DNA of 64,000 nt from Cohnella panacarvi Gsoil 349 (GCF_000515335.1 NZ_KI911563.1:3186936-3250935), one strand, 5' to 3'. Counted from the stretch's first letter, positions 43,304 through 51,663 are shown. The notes: a model not told the origin generated them from the letters alone. Made by a program: numbers and translations.

Positions 43304-44167
43304 TTATTGCTGCTCGATCGTAATGTTGCCGCTGTCCGCCCGCGCTTTCACGTAGTCGGTCGTCAGGCGTTTCGACTCCGGGTGTTTGACGCGGCCCGAA
43401 TCGGCTTGCGCGTCATAGAAGCCGGCGAAGTCCGGAGGCACTTGGACGTAGATGTTGCCGCTGTCCGCTTCGATGTTCGTCTCCGCATTCGTGAGCTTAT
43501 AGAGCCTGATGTTGCCGGAATCGACCGATAGATCGGCAGCCCCGGCGACATCGTTCAAGCGCATGTTCCCGGAATCCGCGTCGACGGTTAATTTCGCTTC
43601 CACTCCGTCGGCGGTCACGTTGCCGGAATCGATGTCGATATTAAGCTCATCTCCTTTGAAGCGTTCGATGGTCACGTTGCCGGAGTCGATGTCGATGTTC
43701 GTTCTTCGAGGAGCGGCAATCGCGGCGTCCGTAATCGTAGCGTTGCCCGAATCAAGCTTAAGGTCCAATGCGTCCCATTGTGCTCCGTCGGCGAGCGCGA
43801 TCGTAAGCTCCTCCTTGGCCCGGAAGGAATTGAAGTCGAAGAAGTGGAACCATCGTTCCGGCTTTTGTCTCAGGTCGAGTTCAAGCGCTCCGTCCGCGAT
43901 TTCGGTGGCAAGCGTATCCGATGCCATCTTCTCCGTGCCTTCTCCTACGAGGCGGATCGAGTTCGTGCCATCCGTGCTTCTCACGAAAGTAATCTCAACG
44001 TTATAGTCGCTTTTGATCTCCAGCCGCTGGAGCGCTTGCTTATCGAATGTCCAAGCTTTCTCGACGGGCGTTAAATCCCCGCCGGTCCGCCAGTTATAAG
44101 AAGCGACGCCTGCCACCCCGATAAGCACGAGCGCGATACCGGATACGACCCACAATTTTCTAACCAT
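43304..44167 (-). CDS. DUF4097-family beta-helix protein with DSGN repeats
   Basis: A 287-aa protein. One N-terminal membrane helix (LWVVSGIALVLIGVAGVAS) is followed by an external right-handed beta-helix-like domain. Turns carry DSGN about every 17-20 residues: LDSGNATI, IDSGNVTI, DADSGNMRL, VDSGNIRL, EADSGNIYV and ADSGNITI. These repeats are the hallmark of the DUF4097 adhesin-like family (LiaG/YvlB type), often in cell-envelope stress operons. It is downstream of DUF1700 and PadR genes. Confidence 0.88.
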   Translation of the reverse strand: MVRKLWVVSGIALVLIGVAGVASYNWRTGGDLTPVEKAWTFDKQALQRLEIKSDYNVEITFVRSTDGTNSIRLVGEGTEKMASDTLATEIADGALELDLRQKPERWFHFFDFNSFRAKEELTIALADGAQWDALDLKLDSGNATITDAAIAAPRRTNIDIDSGNVTIERFKGDELNIDIDSGNVTADGVEAKLTVDADSGNMRLNDVAGAADLSVDSGNIRLYKLTNAETNIEADSGNIYVQVPPDFAGFYDAQADSGRVKHPESKRLTTDYVKARADSGNITIEQQ

Positions 44168-44170
44168 GAA

Positions 44171-44716
44171 TTATGTCCTCCCTACCCATGTTCTTGCCGT
44201 CCATCTGGCGTACCAGAGAGTTAGTTTGACGATCCACTCGGTCAAGTAGAACCGAATGGCGTAAGCGGCCAACAAGCCGACGCCGGTGGATCCGATCGCG
44301 ACGAACAGCTTAGCCGTCGTGGCATCGCCGTAAAGCAATTGTTCGACCAGTAATACGACGAGAGACAAGCAGCCGAACGTGGCGACCGCGCAGATCGATA
44401 CGAAGACCGCCCATAGCGAGACGAGAAGCGGCAGCGCGACCATGTTAAGGAAGATAAGGGCGATCGTCACGCCGATCAACCGAGCGATATCCTTCTTCGG
44501 AGGCTGCGACGGCAGCAATTGGAAGCCGGGACCGAGAATTTCTTTGGCGACGACGAGCGGTTCGCCGAGCATTCTTGCGGTTTCCGCTTCGGATCTTCCG
44601 TTATCCATGCCGAAGACGAAATGCGATTCGTAATCCTGCAGCAGCTCTTCGCGTTCTTGCGCGGGCATCGGAGCCAGATAAGCGCGGAGCGCCGAGAGAT
44701 ATTCCTGTTTGTTCAT
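44171..44716 (-). CDS. DUF1700 (HAAS) membrane protein
   Basis: A 181-aa protein. The N-terminal HAAS helix bundle (MNKQEYLSALRAYLAPMPAQ, REELLQDYESHFVFGMDNGR, EAETARMLGEPLVVAKEILG) is followed by three to four membrane helices. HAAS domains commonly sit next to PadR-like regulators and are thought to signal through them. It overlaps no gene, with three bases to DUF4097. The likely role is transmitting envelope status to the PadR protein. Confidence 0.9.
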   Translation of the reverse strand: MNKQEYLSALRAYLAPMPAQEREELLQDYESHFVFGMDNGRSEAETARMLGEPLVVAKEILGPGFQLLPSQPPKKDIARLIGVTIALIFLNMVALPLLVSLWAVFVSICAVATFGCLSLVVLLVEQLLYGDATTAKLFVAIGSTGVGLLAAYAIRFYLTEWIVKLTLWYARWTARTWVGRT

Positions 44717-44856
44717 GGGACTCTCCCTTTACTTAAAGTAATAGTGGTGGTGCTTGGCGTCGGCTTCCGATGGTTCCATTGTAACCCAGCGGAGACGATG
44801 CCGAATCCATCTGCGGTGCATAACCGACCTGGACCTGAGGAGGGGATTGCCGTTCG

Positions 44857-45189
44857 TTACTGAACCGGGAATTCTCCTTCATTAATGAGCTCGGTTACGC
44901 TGGCTACGAATGCGTTCCAAGCGGCGATCATTTCTTTGGCGTATTCCAGTCCGTCCGGCGTCAGCTTGTAATACTTCCGCGGAGGGCCGCCGCTCGATTC
45001 TTGCAAGTAGGTGGTGCAGCGACCTTCGTTCACTAATCGGCGCAAGAGCGGATAGAGCGCGCCCTCGGCCACTTCGATATGCTTGGATACCGCCTCCGCG
45101 AGCTCGTAGCCGTAACGGTCGTGCTTGTTGATGAGCGCGAGCACGCACAGCTCTAGAACGCCTTTCTTGAATTGCGTGTTAATGTCCAC
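44857..45189 (-). CDS. PadR-family transcriptional regulator
   Basis: A 110-aa protein. GVLELCVLALINKHDRYGYE is the classic PadR N-terminus, EVAEGALYPLLRRLVNEGRC the recognition helix, SGGPPRKYYKLTPDGLEYAK the wing, and a short C-terminal dimerisation helix follows. GTG 45189 is preceded by GGAGGTACAAC. It is first in an operon with DUF1700 and DUF4097 genes. Direct repeats in the promoter are candidate binding sites. Confidence 0.93.
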   Translation of the reverse strand: MDINTQFKKGVLELCVLALINKHDRYGYELAEAVSKHIEVAEGALYPLLRRLVNEGRCTTYLQESSGGPPRKYYKLTPDGLEYAKEMIAAWNAFVASVTELINEGEFPVQ

Positions 45190-45241
45190 GTTGTACCTCC
45201 ATTCCGGGTTGCTTAAGCGCGGCAGATTTGTCGATGTCTAT

Positions 45242-45281
45242 AAATTAACACACAGTACTGATTAATGCAAGGTACTGATCT
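45242..45281 (-). promoter_or_regulatory. padR promoter with TACTGAT direct repeats
   Basis: On the minus strand TTGCAT (45265-45270), 17 nt, TAATTT (45242-45247). The plus-strand word TACTGAT occurs at 45256-45262 and 45273-45279, flanking the -35 box 17 bp apart, with a related TTAGTAC further out. Confidence 0.45.
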
Positions 45282-45376
45282 GAAATTAGTACGGACGAAA
45301 ACGACTTTAATTCGTCACAATTCTGTGATAAAATAGTCACAACTAAAGCGCTTGCACGGAAAGGGGAATGAACATC

Positions 45377-45622
45377 ATGAACAATCGCGCCATGTCACGG
45401 ATGCTCAAGTGGGTAGCGATGGTCGTCATCGTGGCGGGGGTCGTATGCTGCCTGCTCAATCTCGCGCAATTCAACGATCGCAATCTCGGACTAATGGTAG
45501 GAATCGGATTTCTGATCGGCGGCGCCCAAATTATGCTGTTCGGCGTGATCGCTCCGCTTATGCAGCGTAACCACGAAGACGCCGGGCCGGTTCAGACGCT
45601 TGCGACGGAGCAGGCGCAGTAA
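45377..45622 (+). CDS. Small two-helix membrane protein, 81 aa
   Basis: Two hydrophobic helices (WVAMVVIVAGVVCCLLNLAQ and LGLMVGIGFLIGGAQIMLFG) and a polar C-terminal tail. ATG 45377 fits AAGGGG (45361-45366) better than ATG 45368. Upstream are a cre-like AAAGCGCTTGCA (45346-45357) and TGTGATAAAATAGTCACA (45323-45340), which look like catabolite and redox control sites. Family not recognised. A strong terminator follows. Confidence 0.65.
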   Translation: MNNRAMSRMLKWVAMVVIVAGVVCCLLNLAQFNDRNLGLMVGIGFLIGGAQIMLFGVIAPLMQRNHEDAGPVQTLATEQAQ

Positions 45623-45643
45623 CGGACGATCGAACATTCCAGT

Positions 45644-45693
45644 AGGGCTGCCCGTAAGGTCGAATCGACCTTCGGGCGGCCCTTTGTTTTTTT
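45644..45693 (+). terminator. Terminator after the small membrane gene
   Basis: 45644-45663 pairs with 45665-45683 (AGGGCTGCCCG ... GGGCGGCCCT, AAGGTCGA/TCGACCTT) over about 18 bp, then TTTGTTTTTTT. Confidence 0.9.
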
Positions 45694-45720
45694 CGCTGGC
45701 GCATATGTTGATCGGAAAAG

Positions 45721-45738
45721 TTGTGATAAAAATCACAA
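45721..45738 (+). promoter_or_regulatory. Rex/FNR-type palindrome upstream of qoxABCD
   Basis: TTGTGATAAAAATCACAA is a perfect-arm inverted repeat (TTGTGA-N6-TCACAA). It fits both the FNR/CRP pattern TGTGA-N6-TCACA and, with two mismatches, the Rex site TTGTGAA-N4-TTCACAA. It lies about 130 bases before qoxA, so oxygen- or NADH-responsive control of the oxidase is plausible. Confidence 0.65.
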
Positions 45739-45865
45739 TATGACAAAGGCGTGAACATTTTATTGCGGAAATAAGGCGGATAATTGACGCAATTGTTAAC
45801 TGTGAGGAAGTCGATTTTCGTTTCTGCTATGGTGTGTACATAAGCGATGGATGGGAGAGATACAC

Positions 45866-46870
45866 ATGGCGGCAAAGTTGCGGCGAATAGCCGCGGTACT
45901 ATCGCTCGTCGCGATGGCGGCGCTAACGGCGGGCTGCAGCGATAAGATAGTCGTGCTGAACCCCAAGGGGGAAGTCGGCAAGCAACAACTCGATCTAATA
46001 GTTATATCTACCCTGCTTTGTTTGATCGTCATCGTTCCCGTTCTTATCATGACGTTCGTTATCGTCTGGCGTTATCGCCAGAAATCGAATAGCAAAGCCA
46101 AATACCGTCCCGAATGGGAGCACAACTCCAAGCTCGAGATGATATGGTGGGGCATTCCGATTGTCATCGTCGCGATCCTGGGTATCGTCACGGTTCGTTA
46201 CACGCACATCCTTGAACCTTCGAAGCCGCTCGCGAGCGACAAGGAGCCGATCGTCATTCAAGTGACCTCGCTCGACTGGAAATGGCTCTTCCAATATCCC
46301 GACCAGAAGATCGCGACCGTTAACTACGTACAGTTCCCGGCCAACGTTCCCGTACGCTTCGAGCTGACGTCGGACGCGCCGATGAACTCGTTCTGGATTC
46401 CGCAGCTCGGCGGGCAGATCTATACGATGTCCGGTATGGCGATGAAGCTTCACCTGATCGCCGATGAGCCGGGTGAATATATGGGCATGGGCGCGAATTT
46501 CAGCGGCAAAGACTTCGCCAAGATGCAGTTTACGGCGAAAGCGACCACGACGGAGGAATTCGACGCATGGGTGAAAGACGTTAAGCGGGCTACGCCTAAG
46601 TTGACGGACGAAGGTTACGAGCAACTGGCTAAGCCGGGCGTCGTCATGGGTACGATGGAGTTCTCGGATATTCCGGACGGGCTGTTCGATCGGATCGTGA
46701 CAAAATACGGCACGTCGCACGAAGGGCATTCGCGGCCAAGCGAATCATCCGAAGGCTCGGAGCATCCGGAGCATCCGGAGCATTCGGGGCATTCGGGGCA
46801 TGAAGGAATGGACATGGATGGGGTCGAATCCGCTGTCGAGCCGACGCAGGTTTCCGCGCATCAACATTAA
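45866..46870 (+). CDS. qoxA: Cytochrome aa3 quinol oxidase subunit II (QoxA)
   Basis: A 334-aa lipoprotein (lipobox LTAGC). Two membrane helices (LDLIVISTLLCLIVIVPVLI and IWWGIPIVIVAILGIVTVRY) precede a cupredoxin domain with SLDWKWLFQYPDQKIATVNY. The region that holds the CuA cysteines in cytochrome c oxidases reads GEYMGMGANFSGKDFAKMQF, without Cys, so this is a quinol oxidase. The C-terminus is unusually His- and Met-rich (HPEHPEHSGHSGHEGMDMDG), perhaps for copper. ATG 45866 follows GGGAGAG. First gene of qoxABCD. Confidence 0.93.
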   Translation: MAAKLRRIAAVLSLVAMAALTAGCSDKIVVLNPKGEVGKQQLDLIVISTLLCLIVIVPVLIMTFVIVWRYRQKSNSKAKYRPEWEHNSKLEMIWWGIPIVIVAILGIVTVRYTHILEPSKPLASDKEPIVIQVTSLDWKWLFQYPDQKIATVNYVQFPANVPVRFELTSDAPMNSFWIPQLGGQIYTMSGMAMKLHLIADEPGEYMGMGANFSGKDFAKMQFTAKATTTEEFDAWVKDVKRATPKLTDEGYEQLAKPGVVMGTMEFSDIPDGLFDRIVTKYGTSHEGHSRPSESSEGSEHPEHPEHSGHSGHEGMDMDGVESAVEPTQVSAHQH

Positions 46871-46890
46871 GACAGGAAGGGGGAAACGAT

Positions 46891-48861
46891 ATGTGGGACA
46901 ATATTAAAGATTTCGCATCCGAATTTTTCGTCACCGGCGATCCGCTCATCTACGGCGCGGACGTCGCGATCGTGCTTACGGTCGTCGCCATCGTCTCGGC
47001 CCTTACGTACTTCAAGAAGTGGAAGTGGCTTTGGCGCGAATGGCTGACGACCGTCGACCATAAGAGAATCGGCATCATGTACGTCATCGCTTCTCTACTC
47101 ATGCTGTTCCGCGGAGGCGTCGACGCCCTGCTCATGCGCACGCAGCTGGCGATGCCGGAATTGGATTTCCTCGAACCGGAACACTATAACGCGATTTTCA
47201 CGACGCACGGCGTCATTATGATCTTGTTCATGGCCATGCCGCTGATGTTCGGTTTGTTCAACTTGGTCGTGCCGCTCCAGATCGGGGCGCGCGACGTCGC
47301 TTATCCGTTCCTGAACTCGGTCAGCTTTTGGCTGTTCTTCATGGGAGCGATGCTGTTCAATATGTCGTTCGTCATCGGCGGTTCGCCGGACGCGGGCTGG
47401 CTGTCGTATCCGCCGCTCTCGGAGACGATGTTCAGCCCCGGACCGGGTCAAGACTTCTACATCTGGGGCATTCAGATTTCCGGTATCGGCAGCTTGATGA
47501 CCGGGATCAACTTCATCGTCACGATTCTGAAAATGCGCGCGCCGGGCATGCGTCTCATGAAAATGCCGATGTTCACCTGGTCGACGCTGTCGAGCTGTCT
47601 GACGATCATTCTTGCGTTCCCGATTCTGACGGTAACGTTGGCGCTGCTCTTCATCGACCGTTACCTGGGCGCGCACTTCTTCACGCTCGACGGAGGCGGC
47701 AACCCGATGATGTACATCAACCTCATCTGGATGTGGGGTCACCCGGAAGTGTACATCGTCGTCTTGCCGGCATTCGGGATTTTCTCCGAAATCGTGGCTA
47801 CGTTCTCGAAAAAACGGTTGTTCGGTTATAAATCGATGGTGTTCGCGCTGATGAGCATCAGTTTCTTCTCGTTCTTCACGTGGGCTCACCACTTCTTCAC
47901 GATGGGCTCGGGCGCCAACGTCAATGCGTTCTTCGCGGTGACGACGATGTTGATCGCGATCCCGACCGGGGTCAAAGTATTCAACTGGCTGTTCACGATG
48001 TATCGCGGACGCTTGTCGTTCCCGACGCCGATGATGTGGACGATCGCCTTCATTCCGTGCTTCGTCGTCGGCGGGATGACAGGGGTGCTCCTGTCGGTCG
48101 CGCCGGCGGACTTCCAGTTCCATAACAGCTACTTCCTGATCGCTCACTTCCACCAGGTGCTGATCGGCGGCGTCGCGTTCGGTTTCTTCGCCGGCCTGTA
48201 TTACTGGTGGCCGAAGGTGTTCGGCTTCACGCTTCACGAAGGGATCGGCAAGTGGGCGTTCTGGTTCTGGAACATCGGCTTCTACGTCTGCTTCATGCCG
48301 CAATACGTGCTCGGACTTATGGGCATGACGCGCCGGATGAACACCTACGGCTGGGACCGCGGCTGGTGGGAGCTCAACCTGACGTCGACGATCGGCGGCT
48401 TCCTGATGGGGATCGGTTTCCTGTTCCAGGTGTGGCAAATTCTCCACAGCATCAAGTTCTTCAAGAAAGCGCCCGCGGATCCATGGAACGGGCGTACGCT
48501 CGAATGGACGATTCCTTCTCCGGCGCCCTTGTACAACTTCGCGACCTTGCCTCGCGTCAGCGAGCGCGATCCGTTCTGGGAAGAGAAGCAACGCCGCGAG
48601 AAGGGTATTCTGCCTCCGCCTCCGCCGCCTCTCGAGCCGATCCACATGCCGCGCAACTCGGGCGTTCCGTTCGTTATGTCGGCGTTCTGGTTCGTGGCGG
48701 GCTTCGGTTTCGTCGAACATTGGACATGGATGGCGATTGCCGGACTTGTAGGCGTCGCGGCTAGCATGATGGTGCATTCGTTTAATTACAATACCGACTA
48801 CTACATCCCGGTCGACGAGATCAAACGTACCGAGGCTGCAGCGGCAAAGGGGGCTGTCTAA
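46891..48861 (+). CDS. qoxB: Quinol oxidase subunit I (QoxB)
   Basis: A 656-aa heme-copper oxidase catalytic subunit with about 14 to 15 membrane helices. FTTHGVIMILFMAMP has a low-spin heme ligand. WMWGHPEVYIVVLPAFG supplies the CuB His and the His-Tyr crosslink, FFTWAHHFFTMG gives two CuB His, and FLIAHFHQVLIGG gives the heme ligands. It reduces O2 to water, pumps protons and takes electrons from menaquinol. The Asp and Lys proton-channel regions look standard. It lies 20 bases after qoxA. Confidence 0.96.
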   Translation: MWDNIKDFASEFFVTGDPLIYGADVAIVLTVVAIVSALTYFKKWKWLWREWLTTVDHKRIGIMYVIASLLMLFRGGVDALLMRTQLAMPELDFLEPEHYNAIFTTHGVIMILFMAMPLMFGLFNLVVPLQIGARDVAYPFLNSVSFWLFFMGAMLFNMSFVIGGSPDAGWLSYPPLSETMFSPGPGQDFYIWGIQISGIGSLMTGINFIVTILKMRAPGMRLMKMPMFTWSTLSSCLTIILAFPILTVTLALLFIDRYLGAHFFTLDGGGNPMMYINLIWMWGHPEVYIVVLPAFGIFSEIVATFSKKRLFGYKSMVFALMSISFFSFFTWAHHFFTMGSGANVNAFFAVTTMLIAIPTGVKVFNWLFTMYRGRLSFPTPMMWTIAFIPCFVVGGMTGVLLSVAPADFQFHNSYFLIAHFHQVLIGGVAFGFFAGLYYWWPKVFGFTLHEGIGKWAFWFWNIGFYVCFMPQYVLGLMGMTRRMNTYGWDRGWWELNLTSTIGGFLMGIGFLFQVWQILHSIKFFKKAPADPWNGRTLEWTIPSPAPLYNFATLPRVSERDPFWEEKQRREKGILPPPPPPLEPIHMPRNSGVPFVMSAFWFVAGFGFVEHWTWMAIAGLVGVAASMMVHSFNYNTDYYIPVDEIKRTEAAAAKGAV

Positions 48862-49482
48862 ATGGCGCACGCTAACCATACGTCGTCCGCGGCGCATGGC
48901 CACGGCCACGACGACGGGCATCACGATCCCGAAGCGCTTCGGATGATGGGCTTCTGGATATTTCTAATTACCGACTGCATCCTGTTCGGAACGCTGTTCG
49001 CCACGTTCGCGGTGCTTCATGGCAGTACCGCGGGCGGGCCGACGCCTTCCGAATTGTTCGAGATGGGCGGCGTGATCGCCGAGACGTTCATCTTGCTTAC
49101 GAGCAGCTTCACGAGCGGTCTTGCCGTTCTGTCGATGAATCGCGGCGATCGCAAAGGGCTTATCGGCTGGCTCGCCGTCACGGCATTGCTCGGAGCGGCG
49201 TTCATCGGGCTTGAAGTGACGGAGTTCGTTAAATTGGTCGACGAGGGCGCGGCGATCTCAACCAGCGCCTTCTGGTCGGCGTTCTTCACGCTCGTCGGCA
49301 CGCACGGTTTGCACGTATCGCTCGGACTCGTGTGGATGATCTCGATCATGCTGCAGCTTCGCAAGCGCGGCATTACGCCGGTTACCCGCCGCAAAGTCGG
49401 AATCGTCAGCTTGTATTGGCATTTTCTCGACGTCGTCTGGATTTTCGTGTTCACAATCGTGTACCTGATGGAGGTGATGTGA
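48862..49482 (+). CDS. qoxC: Quinol oxidase subunit III (QoxC)
   Basis: A 206-aa membrane protein with five helices, beginning with a His-rich segment (AAHGHGHDDGHHDPEALRMM). MGFWIFLITDCILFGTLFAT and FFTLVGTHGLHVSLGLVWMI are the subunit III signatures. The ATG directly follows the qoxB stop. It stabilises the catalytic subunit and supports proton uptake. Confidence 0.95.
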   Translation: MAHANHTSSAAHGHGHDDGHHDPEALRMMGFWIFLITDCILFGTLFATFAVLHGSTAGGPTPSELFEMGGVIAETFILLTSSFTSGLAVLSMNRGDRKGLIGWLAVTALLGAAFIGLEVTEFVKLVDEGAAISTSAFWSAFFTLVGTHGLHVSLGLVWMISIMLQLRKRGITPVTRRKVGIVSLYWHFLDVVWIFVFTIVYLMEVM

Positions 49483-49483
49483 G

Positions 49484-49798
49484 ATGGCGCGCCAACATGA
49501 CGAGCATGAATCGCACGGTTCGCTGAAATCCTACGTGATCGGCTTTCTGCTGTCGCTCGTGCTGACCGCGATTCCGCTCGTCGTCGTACTGAACGACTTG
49601 ATGGAAGGGACGCCCGCGAAGGTGCTGCTACTCGGCTCGGCCGTGCTGCAGTTCGTCGTGCAGTTGTTCTACTTCATGCACCTGAAGGAAGAGAAGAAGC
49701 CTCGCTACAATCTGATGGTGCTCCTTCTCGGCATCGCGATCGTGCTGACAATCGTGGCGGGATCGATCTGGATTATGACCTATAATAAAGTGGCTTAG
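49484..49798 (+). CDS. qoxD: Quinol oxidase subunit IV (QoxD)
   Basis: A 104-aa protein with three membrane helices (YVIGFLLSLVLTAIPLVVVL, VLLLGSAVLQFVVQLFYFMH, LMVLLLGIAIVLTIVAGSIW) and the conserved FYFMHLKEE motif of the CyoD/QoxD family. It is two bases after qoxC and ends the operon before a strong terminator. An assembly or stability subunit. Confidence 0.95.
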   Translation: MARQHDEHESHGSLKSYVIGFLLSLVLTAIPLVVVLNDLMEGTPAKVLLLGSAVLQFVVQLFYFMHLKEEKKPRYNLMVLLLGIAIVLTIVAGSIWIMTYNKVA

Positions 49799-49816
49799 GT
49801 TAAGCCGACAACAAAG

Positions 49817-49846
49817 AACCCCTTACGACGATCGTCGTAAGGGGTT
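49817..49846. terminator. Bidirectional terminator after qoxD
   Basis: AACCCCTTACGACG (49817-49830) and CGTCGTAAGGGGTT (49833-49846) form a perfect 14-bp stem between convergent genes. Confidence 0.9.
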
Positions 49847-49851
49847 TCGTG

Positions 49852-50121
49852 TTATTGCTTCGTCTCGAAACGGAACTCGAAGCTCGGATTCCCTGTGAGT
49901 TTATGAATGGCTTCTCGAATCAGTTTACTGTACCTGACTTCCAGCCACTCGCTCTTCAAAGTCTCTTCGGACACGATCGTGAGCCGATGTTCATTCCCGA
50001 ACGCCGAGGTCTGCGAGAACCATGTATCGAAAGCGGGCTTGGACAATTGATCGCTTATGATCGCTAAGACTTGATTCCAGAGCTCGGATTGATCGACGGG
50101 TCCGTCGACGCGGATAGGCAT
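49852..50121 (-). CDS. Stand-alone DnaA domain I-like protein, 89 aa
   Basis: The protein consists almost only of a DnaA N-terminal domain. SELWNQVLAIISDQLSKPAF, DTWFSQTSAFGNEHRLTIVS and LKSEWLEVRYSKLIREAIHK line up with [21 protein letters not shown] and DWLESRYLHLI as I recall them from Bacillus DnaA. There is no AAA+ or DNA-binding domain. In DnaA, domain I mediates self-association and binds regulators such as SirA and DnaD and the helicase. Inference: a modulator of DnaA or an adaptor. ATG 50121 is eight bases after GGAGGA; ATG 50127 is too close. Confidence 0.85.
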   Translation of the reverse strand: MPIRVDGPVDQSELWNQVLAIISDQLSKPAFDTWFSQTSAFGNEHRLTIVSEETLKSEWLEVRYSKLIREAIHKLTGNPSFEFRFETKQ

Positions 50122-50138
50122 GGACATTCCTCCTCGGA

Positions 50139-50636
50139 TCAGGATTGCTGGAGTTTGCGAATATCGGTTTCGACGGTAAAGAGACGGTCATTCAAAACTC
50201 GCATTTGATTGTCCGTGCGTTCGAACCGATCCGCTGTCTTCTGATTCACTTGATGCAGAATCGCTACGACGTCATCGTTCTGGGTATGTTCGATTCGATC
50301 CAATTGGTTCTGCATCGCGGATAGCTGCCTGATTACGGTTTCCATGTTGACTTCCAGATTGCCGACTTTTCCGTCCAAATTGGCGGTTATGCCTTCTAGC
50401 TTACCGACTCGCGCATCTAGCTTGCTGACGCGCTCGTCCAGCTTGCCGACTCGCGCATCTAGCTTGCTGACGCGCTCGTCCAGCTTGCCGACTCGCGCAT
50501 CTAGCTTGCTGACGCGCTCGTCTAGCTTGCCGACTCGCGCATCTAGCCGATCCAGCTTCGTGTGTACGGGCGAGAGTCCCTTCTTCAGCTCGCTTTGCAT
50601 GACTTCTCTCAATGCCTCGATCAATTGCGGTTCCAT
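50139..50636 (-). CDS. Coiled-coil protein with 14-residue tandem repeats, 165 aa
   Basis: LDARVGKLDERVSK is repeated about three and a half times (42-bp DNA repeats within 50400-50560). It is flanked by further heptads (GKVGNLEVNMETVIRQLSAM, MQNQLDRIEHTQND). It is wholly helical and probably forms a long coiled coil. ATG 50636 is preceded by GGGGTGATCGG. It lies 17 bases upstream of the DnaA-domain gene on the same strand, so the two are likely co-transcribed. Role unknown; a scaffold or a phage-tail-fibre-like stalk is possible. Confidence 0.75.
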   Translation of the reverse strand: MEPQLIEALREVMQSELKKGLSPVHTKLDRLDARVGKLDERVSKLDARVGKLDERVSKLDARVGKLDERVSKLDARVGKLEGITANLDGKVGNLEVNMETVIRQLSAMQNQLDRIEHTQNDDVVAILHQVNQKTADRFERTDNQMRVLNDRLFTVETDIRKLQQS

Positions 50637-50727
50637 CCGATCACCCCGTGTTCGTGATTGATGTCGTCCCGTGTCGTAATCTAAGTATACAATAGCGGGA
50701 AAAAGGAAAAAACGCAAACATTTGTTC

Positions 50728-51618
50728 CTATTTCGCGTACCAAGGATTCAAATGCACCATAACCTCGATGACGTCGGAGTCCGCCTCCATAATCCGTTGC
50801 TTAATCATACGGCTAATGTCGTGCCCGTGCTGTATCGTGAAGTCGCCGGGAACGCCTACGCGAACGTCGACGGTAATGTAGTGTCCGTGCTCGCGGGCGC
50901 GGACGCGGTCGATGCGCTTGATCGGTTCGATTCCGATAATGAGCGCTTCGTACTTCGCGAGCTTCTCCTGCGAGACGTTGCGCTCCATCAGAATGTTGAC
51001 GGCTTCGTGTCCGATCTCCCAACCGAGCTTCAGCACGAGCGCGGAGACGATGATACCCGCGACCGGATCTCCATAGACGCCCCACGACCAGCCATAATGC
51101 TCGCCCAGCAAGCCGATGCCGATGCCGATCACGGCGGCGAGCGAAGCATATACGTCGGCTAGATGGTCGTACGCGGTCGCGAGCACGCTCTTGCTGTTCG
51201 TCGCTTTGCCGACGCGCAGCGTATAGATGTACAGCCCTTGTTTCCATACCAAGGACAAGGCCGCGGCGCCGAGTGCCAGCCAGCTCTCTCCGCCTTCCGG
51301 ATCGAACAGCGCGGCGATCGACTGCAACGCGATCCATAGCGCGGCAATGATAAGAACGATGGAGACGAACGCGGACGCGACGACCTCGGCTTTGCCGTGA
51401 CCATAGGGGTGGTCTTCGTCGGCCGGCTTCTTGGATACCATGGACGAGGTGAGCGCCGCAACGGTCGCGATGATGTCTCCCGCGTTGTGTACGCCGTCCG
51501 CGAGCAGAACGGGGCTTCCGAGCAGAAGACCCGCGGCGACTTTCATGATCGTTAGCACGATGTTGCTGATCAGGCTTATCCATATCGCCAGTAGTCCCGA
51601 ATGATGCCTCTCCGCCAC
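50728..51618 (-). CDS. Cation diffusion facilitator (CDF) metal exporter
   Basis: A 296-aa protein with six membrane helices and a C-terminal cytoplasmic domain. GSPVLLADGVHNAGDIIATV and YDHLADVYASLAAVIGIGIG carry the metal-site pairs (Asp/His-xxx-Asp), and DEDHPYGHGKAE is the family loop. The residue pattern (N/D in helix 2, D in helix 5) could fit Mn2+ or Fe2+ as well as Zn2+. The start is GTG 51618 after GAAGGGG. A perfect hairpin with a T-rich tail lies in its leader (51665-51694), which suggests conditional readthrough. Confidence 0.92.
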   Translation of the reverse strand: MAERHHSGLLAIWISLISNIVLTIMKVAAGLLLGSPVLLADGVHNAGDIIATVAALTSSMVSKKPADEDHPYGHGKAEVVASAFVSIVLIIAALWIALQSIAALFDPEGGESWLALGAAALSLVWKQGLYIYTLRVGKATNSKSVLATAYDHLADVYASLAAVIGIGIGLLGEHYGWSWGVYGDPVAGIIVSALVLKLGWEIGHEAVNILMERNVSQEKLAKYEALIIGIEPIKRIDRVRAREHGHYITVDVRVGVPGDFTIQHGHDISRMIKQRIMEADSDVIEVMVHLNPWYAK

Positions 51619-51663
51619 AAAAATTGCCCCTTCAAATAAAGTTTGCCCCGCGCAAAAAATAAA

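Noticed and set aside
47095-48924. 609-codon minus-strand ORF opposite qoxB
   Set aside because: Antisense shadow of a highly conserved oxidase gene; the His/Glu/Asp/Arg-rich product is typical of reverse-complement reading in GC-rich codons.
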